64,000 bases of DNA from Blautia caecimuris (GTDB taxonomy: Bacteria > Bacillota > Clostridia > Lachnospirales > Lachnospiraceae), in contig NZ_JANJZT010000009.1 of the NCBI RefSeq assembly GCF_024622975.1, forward strand, positions 54,105 through 118,104, given 5' to 3'. This document shows, in pieces, positions 6,611 to 15,189 of this stretch (positions within the stretch are counted from its first letter, which is position 1; the number at the start of each line of letters is the position of its first letter). Position numbers and translations under genes: made by a program. Below the pieces are notes generated by a model that was given only the letters and a program-made list of their open reading frames with translations, was not told where the DNA came from and did not search any database.

Positions 6611-9439
6611 TTACAGCTCTTCCTGTCCCATCCGTATCTTTTCCAGACGAGCGGAAAGCTCCTCGGATACCTGATCAAACAGATAAGTTTTGCTGCTCTG
6701 GCGTCGGGCTTTCCATTCCTGTTTTCCAGCCTTTTCCGCATCCTCGATCTCTTTTTTTAATCCCATGGCAGAAATCCGGTGAGCGCCCTGTCCCATAATG
6801 ATCACCTGCTCCAGCCCGTCAGAGGTTGCCACTGTCACCTGATACTGACGGCCGATTCTGTGAACTGTTTTTTCAATATACTGATCCGCAGTTTCCGCCT
6901 CTTTTGTATATACCACAAAAATATTGTGATAGGGAATCACTTCCTCTGCATGGCCCTCCACCTTATAGGCGTCAAACACAAGGATCAGAGTACATTTCCG
7001 GTAGCCCTGATAATTGCTGAGAATATCCATCAGCTTATCGCAGGCAGCATGAATATTTTCCTTTGCAAGCTCCCGAAGTTCCTCCCAGGCAAAAATAATA
7101 TTGTATCCGTCCACAAGAAGATATTCTTCCCTGCGGGGCTTTCCTGCCCGATAGCGGACCGTACTCTCAGAAGTTCTTCCCACTGTTCTGGATGGAGTAA
7201 ACCGTTCCTTTTTTACGGCCCCGAAGGTTCTCTCAAAAATCGCCTGAAGCTCCTGCTCCTCCTCATAGCTTCCGCTGTAGGAAAGGCCCTTCTGGCCTTT
7301 TCGCCCTTTTCCGCTGCCTGTCCTGTTCTGACCGCCTGCGGGCATCCCGGTAAAACTCTCCGTTGATGTCTCCTGTTCCGGAATCTCATACCAGTTTTCT
7401 GTATCCTGTGCCAGCTTCTCTGCATCCGCGCCGCAGTCCAGATGCTTATAATTCTCCACCTGATCCCAGGGAACCACAAAGCCTGCCCCGTGGGCGCAGA
7501 ACACCGAACCGGTAGGATTTTCCAGATCACGCTCGGAATCATAGCCGGAAGCCATTACCAGCTCCTCCTGATTTCTGCAGGGCGCATATCCCTTCAGATT
7601 GCAGAAAAGCCTTCCTCTTCCTCCTGTGTAGGAAATGACCTCTTTCTGATAATCCCTCATGGATGAAACTGCTGCCATACCTGTAAGAACAGCCATATCA
7701 CCGTCTGTTTCCGGCGGATTGAATTTCCCCTGCATTTTCTGAACATCGGACATTGCCCTGCCGATCATCTCTGCGGGAACCTCCAGCCGAAATTCATAGT
7801 AAGGCTCCAGAAGAATACTTTTGGCCTTTTTCAGTCCCTGACGCACTGCCCGGTAGGTTGCCTGACGGAAATCTCCGCCTTCTGTATGCTTCGCATGAGC
7901 CCGTCCGGTCAGAAGAGTGATCTGCACATCTGTCAGGGCAGAGCCTGTCAGAACTCCCAGATGCTCCTTTTCCTCCAGATGGGTAAGGATCAGTCTCTGC
8001 CAGTTACGGGCAAGAACATCCTCACTGCAGGCAGTAAAAAACTGACAGCCGCTTCCCGGCTCTCCCGGTTCAATAAGCAGCTGTACTTCCGCATAATGGC
8101 GCAGAGGCTCAAAATGTCCCACACCGATCACAGGCTCTGCAATGGTCTCTTTGTATACAATACTTCCTGCGCCAAATTCCACTGCCACATGAAAGCGTTC
8201 CCAGATCATACTTTTCAGGATTTCGATCTGAACCTCTCCCATTAACTGGGCATGGATTTCTCCCAGAACACTGTCCCACACTATATGAAGCTGCGGCTCT
8301 TCCTCCTCCAGCTGTTTCAGTTTTTTCAGCATCTCATGAACATCACATCCCTCAGGAAGTATGATCTGATAATTGAGAACAGGCTCCAGAACAGGAAGAA
8401 CCGACTCCTGCTCTGTGCCAAGCCCCTGACCCGGATGAGTTTTTGTAAGTCCGGTCACTGTACAGATATCTCCTGCCGAAACCTCCTGGACCAGTTCATA
8501 TTTAGAACCGGAATAAATACGGATCTGATCGATCTTTTCCTCATCCAAAATCGTTTTGACCTTCAGATCTCCTCCTGTGATCTTCAGATAGGTAAGCCGC
8601 ACTCCCTGAGGATCTCTGGCGATCTTAAATACTCTTGCCCCAAATTCCCGGGGATAAGCCCGCTCCATAGTATAGCTTTCCAGTCCCTGAAGAAATTCCT
8701 GAACTCCCTGCATTTTAAGAGCAGAACCAAACCAGCAGGGGAATACCTTCCGCTGCACGATCAGACGGCAGATTTCTCTGTGAGCAACCTCTCCTGTTTC
8801 CAGATAGGTTTCCAGAAGCTCTTCCTCACACATGGCAAGATTTTCCATAAGGTCATCCAGGTCTTCTGATGTGTCTGTTCCGGATTTCATACTCTCTGTT
8901 TTATCGTCACCGACAGCTCTTTCACTGTTATCCTCTGTCAGACAGGCAAAATCCATGCAGTTTTCGTTGAGACGTTTTCTGAGGTCCCTGAGAAGAGCAT
9001 CATGATCTGTTCCCTGCTGATCCATTTTATTTACAAAAAGAAACACCGGAATCTCATATCTTTCCAGAAGCCGCCACAAAGTCATGGTATGGCTCTGTAC
9101 GCCGTCCATGCCGTTTATTACCAGTATCGCATAGTCAAGCACCTGAAGGGTACGCTCCATTTCCGCAGAAAAATCCACATGGCCCGGAGTATCCAGAAGC
9201 GTGATCTCCATCTCTTCTGTTTTCAGCCGCGCCTGCTTGGAAAATATAGTAATTCCCCGTTCCCTCTCCAGCTCATAAGTATCCAGAAAGGCATCTCCAT
9301 GATCCACTCTTCCCAGCTTTCGTATTTCTCCGCAAAGATAAAGAAGCCCTTCGGATAAGGTCGTTTTTCCGGCATCTACATGGGCAAGAATACCGATGCA
9401 TATACGTTTTTTTGTTTTTTCAGGCTTTTGTCCGCCCAT
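6611..9439 (-). CDS. Tet(M)-like ribosomal GTPase fused to a YacP/Rae1-like NYN nuclease domain
   Basis: A 942-residue cytoplasmic protein. Residues 1 to about 690 form an EF-G/Tet(M)-type translational GTPase: G1 AHVDAGKTT (20-28), G3 DTPGH (83-87), G4 NKMD (137-140), then the elongation-factor domains. A low-complexity linker (about 690-769, rich in Gly/Ser/Lys) leads to an NYN domain at about 770-940 with LLVDGYN, VFDAY, KEAETAD and ATSDGLEQ, which is the acidic active-site pattern of YacP/Rae1, a ribosome-dependent mRNA endonuclease of Bacillus. The ATG at 9439 is chosen because AGAAGGAGG precedes it. Automatic annotation would call this a tetracycline-resistance protein; the fused nuclease argues for a ribosome quality-control or mRNA-decay role. 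Confidence 0.9.
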   Translation of the reverse strand: MGGQKPEKTKKRICIGILAHVDAGKTTLSEGLLYLCGEIRKLGRVDHGDAFLDTYELERERGITIFSKQARLKTEEMEITLLDTPGHVDFSAEMERTLQVLDYAILVINGMDGVQSHTMTLWRLLERYEIPVFLFVNKMDQQGTDHDALLRDLRKRLNENCMDFACLTEDNSERAVGDDKTESMKSGTDTSEDLDDLMENLAMCEEELLETYLETGEVAHREICRLIVQRKVFPCWFGSALKMQGVQEFLQGLESYTMERAYPREFGARVFKIARDPQGVRLTYLKITGGDLKVKTILDEEKIDQIRIYSGSKYELVQEVSAGDICTVTGLTKTHPGQGLGTEQESVLPVLEPVLNYQIILPEGCDVHEMLKKLKQLEEEEPQLHIVWDSVLGEIHAQLMGEVQIEILKSMIWERFHVAVEFGAGSIVYKETIAEPVIGVGHFEPLRHYAEVQLLIEPGEPGSGCQFFTACSEDVLARNWQRLILTHLEEKEHLGVLTGSALTDVQITLLTGRAHAKHTEGGDFRQATYRAVRQGLKKAKSILLEPYYEFRLEVPAEMIGRAMSDVQKMQGKFNPPETDGDMAVLTGMAAVSSMRDYQKEVISYTGGRGRLFCNLKGYAPCRNQEELVMASGYDSERDLENPTGSVFCAHGAGFVVPWDQVENYKHLDCGADAEKLAQDTENWYEIPEQETSTESFTGMPAGGQNRTGSGKGRKGQKGLSYSGSYEEEQELQAIFERTFGAVKKERFTPSRTVGRTSESTVRYRAGKPRREEYLLVDGYNIIFAWEELRELAKENIHAACDKLMDILSNYQGYRKCTLILVFDAYKVEGHAEEVIPYHNIFVVYTKEAETADQYIEKTVHRIGRQYQVTVATSDGLEQVIIMGQGAHRISAMGLKKEIEDAEKAGKQEWKARRQSSKTYLFDQVSEELSARLEKIRMGQEEL

Positions 9440-9518
9440 AAAAAATGCCTCCTTCTGTGGTCGCATAATAGTGAATTATAGCACAAAAGGAGACGATAGT
9501 CGAGATGCCAACAAGCAA

Positions 9519-11840
9519 TCACAATTCATTGATCGTTGCTGTAATGGGCATATTACAGATGCGCTTTGCCGGAAGAAACGGTGCAAGAAGTGAAACGATC
9601 ACAAGCAGCGCCAGTATTCCTGCAACGGATGCTGAAGGAAGCTGCCATTGGGTTCCCCAATAATCTGTAATCATCTGAGTATAAAAAAAATAATGCAGGG
9701 GCAGACCCAGACCGCAGCCTGCAAAAAGTCCGAATATCGTATATGTAGCTGTTTCCATACTGATCATCTTCTTTATCTGTAAATCATCCATTCCCACCGC
9801 GCGCATGACTCCGTATTGTTTGGTTCTTGCAGATACACTCATGGAAATACTGTTTACAGTGTGAATAACAGTAATCAGTGTGATCACTGCCAGGAATCCA
9901 TAAACAAATAAACAGAACATAAAATACGTATTTTGCGTGTCTTTATTCTGCGCCATCCTGTCATAAAAATCATAATGTCCGTCTGACAGTGCGTGAAGCT
10001 CATTCACATTCTGTTCTGAGGCTTTTGAGGAAAGCTGCACATCAAGAACAGCATAGGCATCTTCACCTGTAATATCCGTAAACATTCTCTCCGAACAGAT
10101 AACAATTGGCTGATCCGTTGTATCAAAGGGACTGTCTTCCAGAACTCCGGCTACTGTAAGCTCTGTCTGCTCCAGCCAGATGGTGTCTCCAACCTTCAGA
10201 GAGTTGCTTTTATCATAGACTGTCAGTACGCCGTTTCCCTCAGCAACATCCGATATATCACCTGCGATCAGGTCTTCTGCCGCCCATCGGAACTGATCTT
10301 CTTCATATGAGATCAAATCAATCTGTCCTGATTTCCCTTCATATTCTGCCGGAAGGCTTTGATACATCCTGCCAAACGCGCGTTTTACATAGGGCTGGTT
10401 TTCCACCTGATTTACAAAGCTTTTTTCAATTTCACACAGATTATCCGGACTGCTGTAAAAAACGTCCGGCGCCCAGGGTCTTAAGGGGGTAAGCGCCATA
10501 TTCACCCATTGCACAAGAACAGAAAAGCTTAAAATCATAATAATACTAAGTGCAAAGGAACCCGTCATAAGAAGCAGGTTTTTACGGGAGGATACTGCAT
10601 GATGAATCCCCAGGGCTGTCTCAATTTTCAGAAAGTTTTTCCTGACCGGCCGGGATGCGTTTCCGTTTTCATAAAAATTCCCGGTAACAGCCGCAACCGG
10701 AGAAACAGCCGCCGCCCGTCTTGCCGGAGAAATGGAAGATAACAGCACTGTCAAAACTCCAACAATAATTCCACTGATGATCCCCACACCACTGATTTCA
10801 AACAGAGGAATCTGTACAAACTCGGCTCCTGCCCCAAACCGAAGCAGCGCACAGAGTATCCATGTACCTGCAATACCTGCAGCCACACCAACCGGAACAG
10901 CTGTTTTACACCAGTAAAGAGCTTCCAGTCTGACTATGTGCATAACCTGGGTCCTGCTCGCCCCAATACATCGGAGCATTCCAAAAAACTGTGTTCTCTC
11001 TGCGGTTCTGCTGTTCAGACTTCCCGCGATCATAAAGACTCCTGCTGCCAGAACCAGAACAAACAGGATGACAGCTATAAGATAATTTCCCATAATATAA
11101 GAATCGCTGCTGAATCCTGTTATTCCCAGCAAAGCCGTATTTTCCGATAATATTTCATCAGTAAATCCATAGGTCTGCCGCAGCTCTGAAATCGCCCTGC
11201 GAATATTAATATTTTCATTAAAGCGTACAAAACATACCGGCTCAAGCCTGCTTTCTTCTGCTTTTGCCAGACTCTGAAAGGAATCCCAGCTCAGAAAAGT
11301 CCCCACCACATCGGCATCTGTAGTAATGGTAACATCTCCTCCAAAACCGGAAATCCTATAGTCAAAATCCCCGGCCGGTGTATGCATGGTAATCACATCT
11401 CCAATATTTACAGAAAGTAACTCTTTCGCTCCATTGGAAAGTAAGATTTCATTCTCTTTTACAGGATACTGCCCCTCTGTCAGATCCTCATAGATTTCCG
11501 TGAGAATCGAATGATCGCCGCCTGCAATAACGCATGTTTTTCCCTGAATCGTATAGTCAGCAGACAGATCAACATTCAGTGCGTCATAATGAGAGACAGC
11601 TGCAACATCTGTCCTCTGTGCAATCTGATCAATCTGCTTCTCAGTCGGCTCCTTCAGCATAATATGCCAGCTGCCATGCTCTTCTGTCACGCGCTTTTTT
11701 TCCATACGGATTCCCATATCTGCCATACTGAAAATCGCGGTAACCAGCAGTACCGAAATAATAATACACAGCATCGTCATGCGGTTCTGTCTCTTTCGCA
11801 CCTTTGCAGAAATCGGAATAAGGCTTAAATAGCTTTTCAT
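9519..11840 (-). CDS. ABC transporter permease, FtsX/MacB family
   Basis: A 773-residue membrane protein with an N-terminal membrane helix (about 22-42), a large extracellular region, FtsX-type helices around 250-385 (SRTQVMHIVRLEAL is the coupling-helix pattern), another membrane helix near 420, a second extracellular region and three C-terminal membrane helices with a repeat of the same pattern (MRAVGMDDLQIKKMISMETA). This duplicated FtsX layout is typical of peptide-antibiotic or lipid-handling transporters. The ATPase gene overlaps its start by four bases. The GTG inside the ribosome binding site is not taken as the start. Confidence 0.9.
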   Translation of the reverse strand: MKSYLSLIPISAKVRKRQNRMTMLCIIISVLLVTAIFSMADMGIRMEKKRVTEEHGSWHIMLKEPTEKQIDQIAQRTDVAAVSHYDALNVDLSADYTIQGKTCVIAGGDHSILTEIYEDLTEGQYPVKENEILLSNGAKELLSVNIGDVITMHTPAGDFDYRISGFGGDVTITTDADVVGTFLSWDSFQSLAKAEESRLEPVCFVRFNENINIRRAISELRQTYGFTDEILSENTALLGITGFSSDSYIMGNYLIAVILFVLVLAAGVFMIAGSLNSRTAERTQFFGMLRCIGASRTQVMHIVRLEALYWCKTAVPVGVAAGIAGTWILCALLRFGAGAEFVQIPLFEISGVGIISGIIVGVLTVLLSSISPARRAAAVSPVAAVTGNFYENGNASRPVRKNFLKIETALGIHHAVSSRKNLLLMTGSFALSIIMILSFSVLVQWVNMALTPLRPWAPDVFYSSPDNLCEIEKSFVNQVENQPYVKRAFGRMYQSLPAEYEGKSGQIDLISYEEDQFRWAAEDLIAGDISDVAEGNGVLTVYDKSNSLKVGDTIWLEQTELTVAGVLEDSPFDTTDQPIVICSERMFTDITGEDAYAVLDVQLSSKASEQNVNELHALSDGHYDFYDRMAQNKDTQNTYFMFCLFVYGFLAVITLITVIHTVNSISMSVSARTKQYGVMRAVGMDDLQIKKMISMETATYTIFGLFAGCGLGLPLHYFFYTQMITDYWGTQWQLPSASVAGILALLVIVSLLAPFLPAKRICNMPITATINEL

Positions 11841-12520
11841 TGACAGCACCTCCCGAAATCAGTAAGCACTCCGTCCGACACCTGAAGCACCCGGTCTGCG
11901 GTCTGGGCGATGCTGCGATTGTGGGTGATCATAATAATAGTCTGCTCATATTTTTTTGACGCCTCTTTTAACAGAGCGATCACCTCGCTGCTGTTCTGAG
12001 TATCCAGATTTCCTGTTGGCTCGTCTGCAAGGATCAAAGCCGGACGGGTAATCAGCGCGCGTCCAATGGCCACTCTCTGCTGCTGGCCGCCGGAAAGCTG
12101 GCTTGGCAGGTAATTCCGGCGATCTTTTAAATTCAGTACAGTCAGAAGCTCTTCCAGATATTTTCTGTCCGGCTTCTGATAATCCAACAGCATTGGGAAA
12201 ATCATGTTCTGTTCCACTGTCAGCTCTGGGATCAGGTTAAACGCCTGAAAGATAAAGCCGATATTCCTGCGCCGGAATACGGTCAGCTTCCGGTCATTCA
12301 TAGAAAAAATATCCTTGCCGTCGATCAGCACCTTTCCCGAAGTAGGAATGTCCAAAGCACCGATCATATTCAAAAGGGTACTTTTTCCGGAACCGGATTC
12401 TCCCACAACCGCCACATATTCACCCCTTGGAACAGAAAAGCTGACGTCTTTCAGTGCCTTTACAGAAGTTTCTCCGCTGCCATAGGTCTTACAGATATTT
12501 CTGACCTCTAATAAATTCAT
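11837..12520 (-). CDS. ABC transporter ATP-binding protein (MacB/LolD type)
   Basis: A 227-residue ATPase partner of the FtsX permease. Walker [10 protein letters not shown] is near residue 40, the signature LSGGQQQR near 140 and Walker [14 protein letters not shown] near 160. The ATG at 12520 has AAAGAGGTG in front; longer in-frame starts lack one. The stop overlaps the permease start (ATGA). The kinase and response regulator lie directly upstream, as in Bce-like self-protection modules. Confidence 0.93.
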   Translation of the reverse strand: MNLLEVRNICKTYGSGETSVKALKDVSFSVPRGEYVAVVGESGSGKSTLLNMIGALDIPTSGKVLIDGKDIFSMNDRKLTVFRRRNIGFIFQAFNLIPELTVEQNMIFPMLLDYQKPDRKYLEELLTVLNLKDRRNYLPSQLSGGQQQRVAIGRALITRPALILADEPTGNLDTQNSSEVIALLKEASKKYEQTIIMITHNRSIAQTADRVLQVSDGVLTDFGRCCQ

Positions 12521-12616
12521 TATGCAACACCTCTTTCTCAATAACTTTGCTCTGCAGACAGATAATGTTCTTTTTTGTCTACAATACAAAGGATAGCACT
12601 GAAACATTACAGTCAG

Positions 12617-12632
12617 CCTACAATTTTGTAGG
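12617..12632. promoter_or_regulatory. Palindrome ahead of the ABC transporter operon, candidate regulator site
   Basis: CCTACAATTTTGTAGG is a perfect 16-base palindrome overlapping the stop codon of the kinase gene and about 100 bases upstream of the ATPase start. A related TCTACAATACAAAGG lies 40 bases closer to the gene. It is placed where the neighbouring OmpR-type regulator could bind; this is inference. Confidence 0.4.
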
Positions 12633-13655
12633 AATTAAAAAATTCATTGTAAAAACCGTGCCTCTTCCCGGCTCACTGTCCACCTCAATGCTGCCGTCAT
12701 GTGCCTCAATGATCGCTTTTGCAAGGGGAAGTCCAAGACCGATCCCCTGTCTGTCCCTGGAAAAACGGCTGCGATAAAACCGCTTGAAAATATGGTGCAG
12801 ATCCTCCGGATGAATGCCGCATCCATTGTCTTTTACCACGATTTGAACGACAGAAGGCAAGGCTCTCCATTCGATATGAATCTTATCTCCTTTTTCTGTA
12901 TGATCCAGAGCATTTTTTACAATGTTGCCGATTGCTTCGGACAGCCAGTCACGATCGCAGAAAAGAATCACCTTATCTGAGCCGGACAGAAGGATTTCTT
13001 TCTGCTCCTGTCTGGCCCTGTATGCAAAATGCAGCTCAATGTCCCCCATCATATCCGCCACATTTTCCGTTTCCTTTTCAATCATAATGGAACCGGCATC
13101 CAGTTTTGTGATTTTAAGCAGATTCTGCACCAGTGTTTCGATGCGGTCAAGCTCCTGTTCTGATAAATCTGCAAACTCTTTTACCAGAGACGGATCCACA
13201 TCCTCATCCTGAAGCAGCCCGTTATAGATATTCAGGGCTGCCAGCGGTGTTTTCAGCTGATGAGAAATATCCGAAATTGTATTTTTCAGAAATTCCTTTT
13301 CCCGAAGCCGGTTATCTGCATGTGCATTTAAGACCGCTGCCAGAGAATTGACCGCGTGAAACAGCCGGTACAGTTCCCCCTCGTCATCACACTCAATACG
13401 CACATTGCGATTGCCGTCAAGATACCCGTTGATCTGTGACACTGCCTGTTCCATAAGCTGATCCTGTTTCCGGAAACAGGAATAACACGCTGACAGTATC
13501 AATCCTCCTGCCAATGCAAAAACAAGTAACAGGAACAAAGAAATCCTCTGGAAGTACCGATATAAGAATCCCTGGGTCAGCAGAAGGGCTGCCATCCAGA
13601 TAACTGATAATGCAAGAAACAATTTTCTGATCTCTTTATTTACAAATATTTTCAT
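12618..13655 (-). CDS. Sensor histidine kinase of the ABC transporter module
   Basis: A 345-residue membrane kinase. Two membrane helices (about 10-30 and 38-60) are separated by only a few residues, so there is almost no extracellular sensor; such intramembrane kinases usually read the state of a partner transporter. A HAMP-like linker is followed by HisKA with phospho-His132 (SDISHQLKTPL) and a HATPase domain with NIVKNALDH and GIGLGL boxes. The ATG at 13655 has GAGGAG upstream and begins 8 bases after the regulator gene. Confidence 0.92.
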   Translation of the reverse strand: MKIFVNKEIRKLFLALSVIWMAALLLTQGFLYRYFQRISLFLLLVFALAGGLILSACYSCFRKQDQLMEQAVSQINGYLDGNRNVRIECDDEGELYRLFHAVNSLAAVLNAHADNRLREKEFLKNTISDISHQLKTPLAALNIYNGLLQDEDVDPSLVKEFADLSEQELDRIETLVQNLLKITKLDAGSIMIEKETENVADMMGDIELHFAYRARQEQKEILLSGSDKVILFCDRDWLSEAIGNIVKNALDHTEKGDKIHIEWRALPSVVQIVVKDNGCGIHPEDLHHIFKRFYRSRFSRDRQGIGLGLPLAKAIIEAHDGSIEVDSEPGRGTVFTMNFLIPTKL

Positions 13656-13663
13656 AAAGCTCC

Positions 13664-14350
13664 TCACCCTGTCACATTCCATTTGTACCCCATTCCCCGG
13701 ACTGTCAGAAGCATCTGAGGATCGCCGGGATTATCCTCAATCTTCATACGAAGACGTCTCATATATACAGTAAGGGTACTGCTGTCAATGTAATTTCCAT
13801 CGCAGTCCCACAGCTTGCCCAAAATTTTTTCCTTGGTAAGTACCATATTGGGATTTCTCATAAACAGGCACAGAAGCTTGTATTCCGCAGCAGTCAGTTC
13901 CAGCAGTTCCCCGTTTTTAAAGACCTGCCCCTGCAGTAAAAGTACTTTTATTCCATTTGATTCCAGCTGCGTATCTGATGAGCTGAAATCTTTTGCCCGG
14001 CGGAGCAGCGCATTTACTCTGGAAACTAACACTCCCAGCTTAAACGGTTTTGTAATATAATCGTCTCCGCCAATATCCAATCCCATGATAATGTCCATTT
14101 CCTCATCAGCCGCTGTCAAAAAAATAATAGGCACTTTGGAAACCTGCCGCACTTTTTTGCAAAATTCAAATCCCGTGCCGTCCGGCAGCGATACGTCCAG
14201 TACCAGAAGATCATATTTTCCATCCGCCCACAAACTGTCTGCTTCTTTGAGCGTTCTGGCTACGGCCAGTTCAAAGCCCTGTTTCCTGAATGCAAAAGAA
14301 AGCCCGTTAATCAGGCTCAGATCATCTTCTAAAAGCAATATTCTGCTCAT
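13664..14350 (-). CDS. OmpR-family response regulator of the ABC transporter module
   Basis: A 228-residue regulator: receiver domain (1-115) with the phospho-acceptor Asp in LLVLDVSLPDG and the conserved Lys in ITKPFK, then an OmpR/PhoB winged-helix domain (about 130-225, ending GMGYKW). AAAAGGAG precedes the ATG at 14350. It is the first gene of regulator-kinase-ATPase-permease, and presumably drives transporter expression. Confidence 0.94.
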   Translation of the reverse strand: MSRILLLEDDLSLINGLSFAFRKQGFELAVARTLKEADSLWADGKYDLLVLDVSLPDGTGFEFCKKVRQVSKVPIIFLTAADEEMDIIMGLDIGGDDYITKPFKLGVLVSRVNALLRRAKDFSSSDTQLESNGIKVLLLQGQVFKNGELLELTAAEYKLLCLFMRNPNMVLTKEKILGKLWDCDGNYIDSSTLTVYMRRLRMKIEDNPGDPQMLLTVRGMGYKWNVTG

Positions 14351-14446
14351 GTTTTTCTCCTTTTCCTGTTTCATCTGTTCCGTTTTTCTGAAACTGATCG
14401 CTTTTCCCGGAACTGCGAAATATTTCCACTGAAATTTCTTCCATGT

Positions 14447-14989
14447 TTACTCCCGGAAATACAGCGGTCTGAGGTTTCTCACCACATTTTCGCTGACTCG
14501 GACCACTGCATCCAGATCCTCATCCCTGTGGTTCAGATATGCGTGAAAGCATCCCTGTATACAAAAAGACAGAAGAATATTCCGCTCTGTATCATGCTGA
14601 TATTCCGGATATCTCTGCCAGATCAGCTTTTTCAGCTCCATTTCCAGACAGTCGCCCAGCCGCGCTTTTTCTTTCCCGGAAAACAGAATACCGATCAGAG
14701 AATTACTGGACAAAAGAGCCATGTAAAGATTTCTGGTAAAAATCTCAGGCTCCCGGAAAGGATCCTGCTGCTGCGCGGAAATATTTTTTACTACAGCGGT
14801 AATGGTTTCTGCCTCCATCAGCTCTGACAGGGCAAAAATATCCTCGTAATGGCTGTAAAATGTAGATTTATTGATACATGCAAGAGCGCACAGTTCCTTA
14901 ACTGTGATCTTTTCCAGAGGCTTTTTTGCCCTCAGCTCCAGAAATGCATTTTTAATGGCTTTTTCTGTTTTTTCTATTCTGATATCCAT
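14447..14989 (-). CDS. TetR/AcrR-family transcriptional regulator
   Basis: A 180-residue protein. The N-terminal TetR helix-turn-helix covers about 10-55 (ITVKELCALACINKSTFYSHY), with a C-terminal ligand-binding domain that is not recognisable further. It sits between the two-component/ABC module and the divergent glgB. An inverted repeat in the shared upstream region (15100-15124) could be its operator. Ligand and targets are unknown. Confidence 0.88.
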   Translation of the reverse strand: MDIRIEKTEKAIKNAFLELRAKKPLEKITVKELCALACINKSTFYSHYEDIFALSELMEAETITAVVKNISAQQQDPFREPEIFTRNLYMALLSSNSLIGILFSGKEKARLGDCLEMELKKLIWQRYPEYQHDTERNILLSFCIQGCFHAYLNHRDEDLDAVVRVSENVVRNLRPLYFRE

Positions 14990-15099
14990 ACTCTCCCTCG
15001 TTTTCCGTTTTTTCCGAATGTCCCAGCCTGTCCTCTTTTCATAGCTGCCTTTCGTATATTACGCGACATTTTTATCAAAAGGTTGCTTATCCGTCTTAC

Positions 15100-15143
15100 A
15101 GAATGTTTTGTTGGTGGACATTCTCTGTACTGTTTTTTATATT
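15100..15143 (+). promoter_or_regulatory. glgB promoter overlapped by an inverted repeat
   Basis: TGGACA (15115-15120) and TATATT (15138-15143) are 17 bases apart, about 45 bases ahead of glgB. AGAATGT (15100-15106) and ACATTCT (15118-15124) form a perfect inverted repeat that covers the -35 box, a layout expected for a repressor such as the divergent TetR protein. Confidence 0.6.
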
Positions 15144-15189
15144 ATAGTCAAAAGCACAACTGATGTCTATTATCTATAAGGAGAAGATC

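Noticed and set aside
6611..9439. Plain tetracycline-resistance gene
   Set aside because: The GTPase part is Tet(M)-like, but the fused NYN nuclease domain and the core genome setting argue against calling it a resistance gene.
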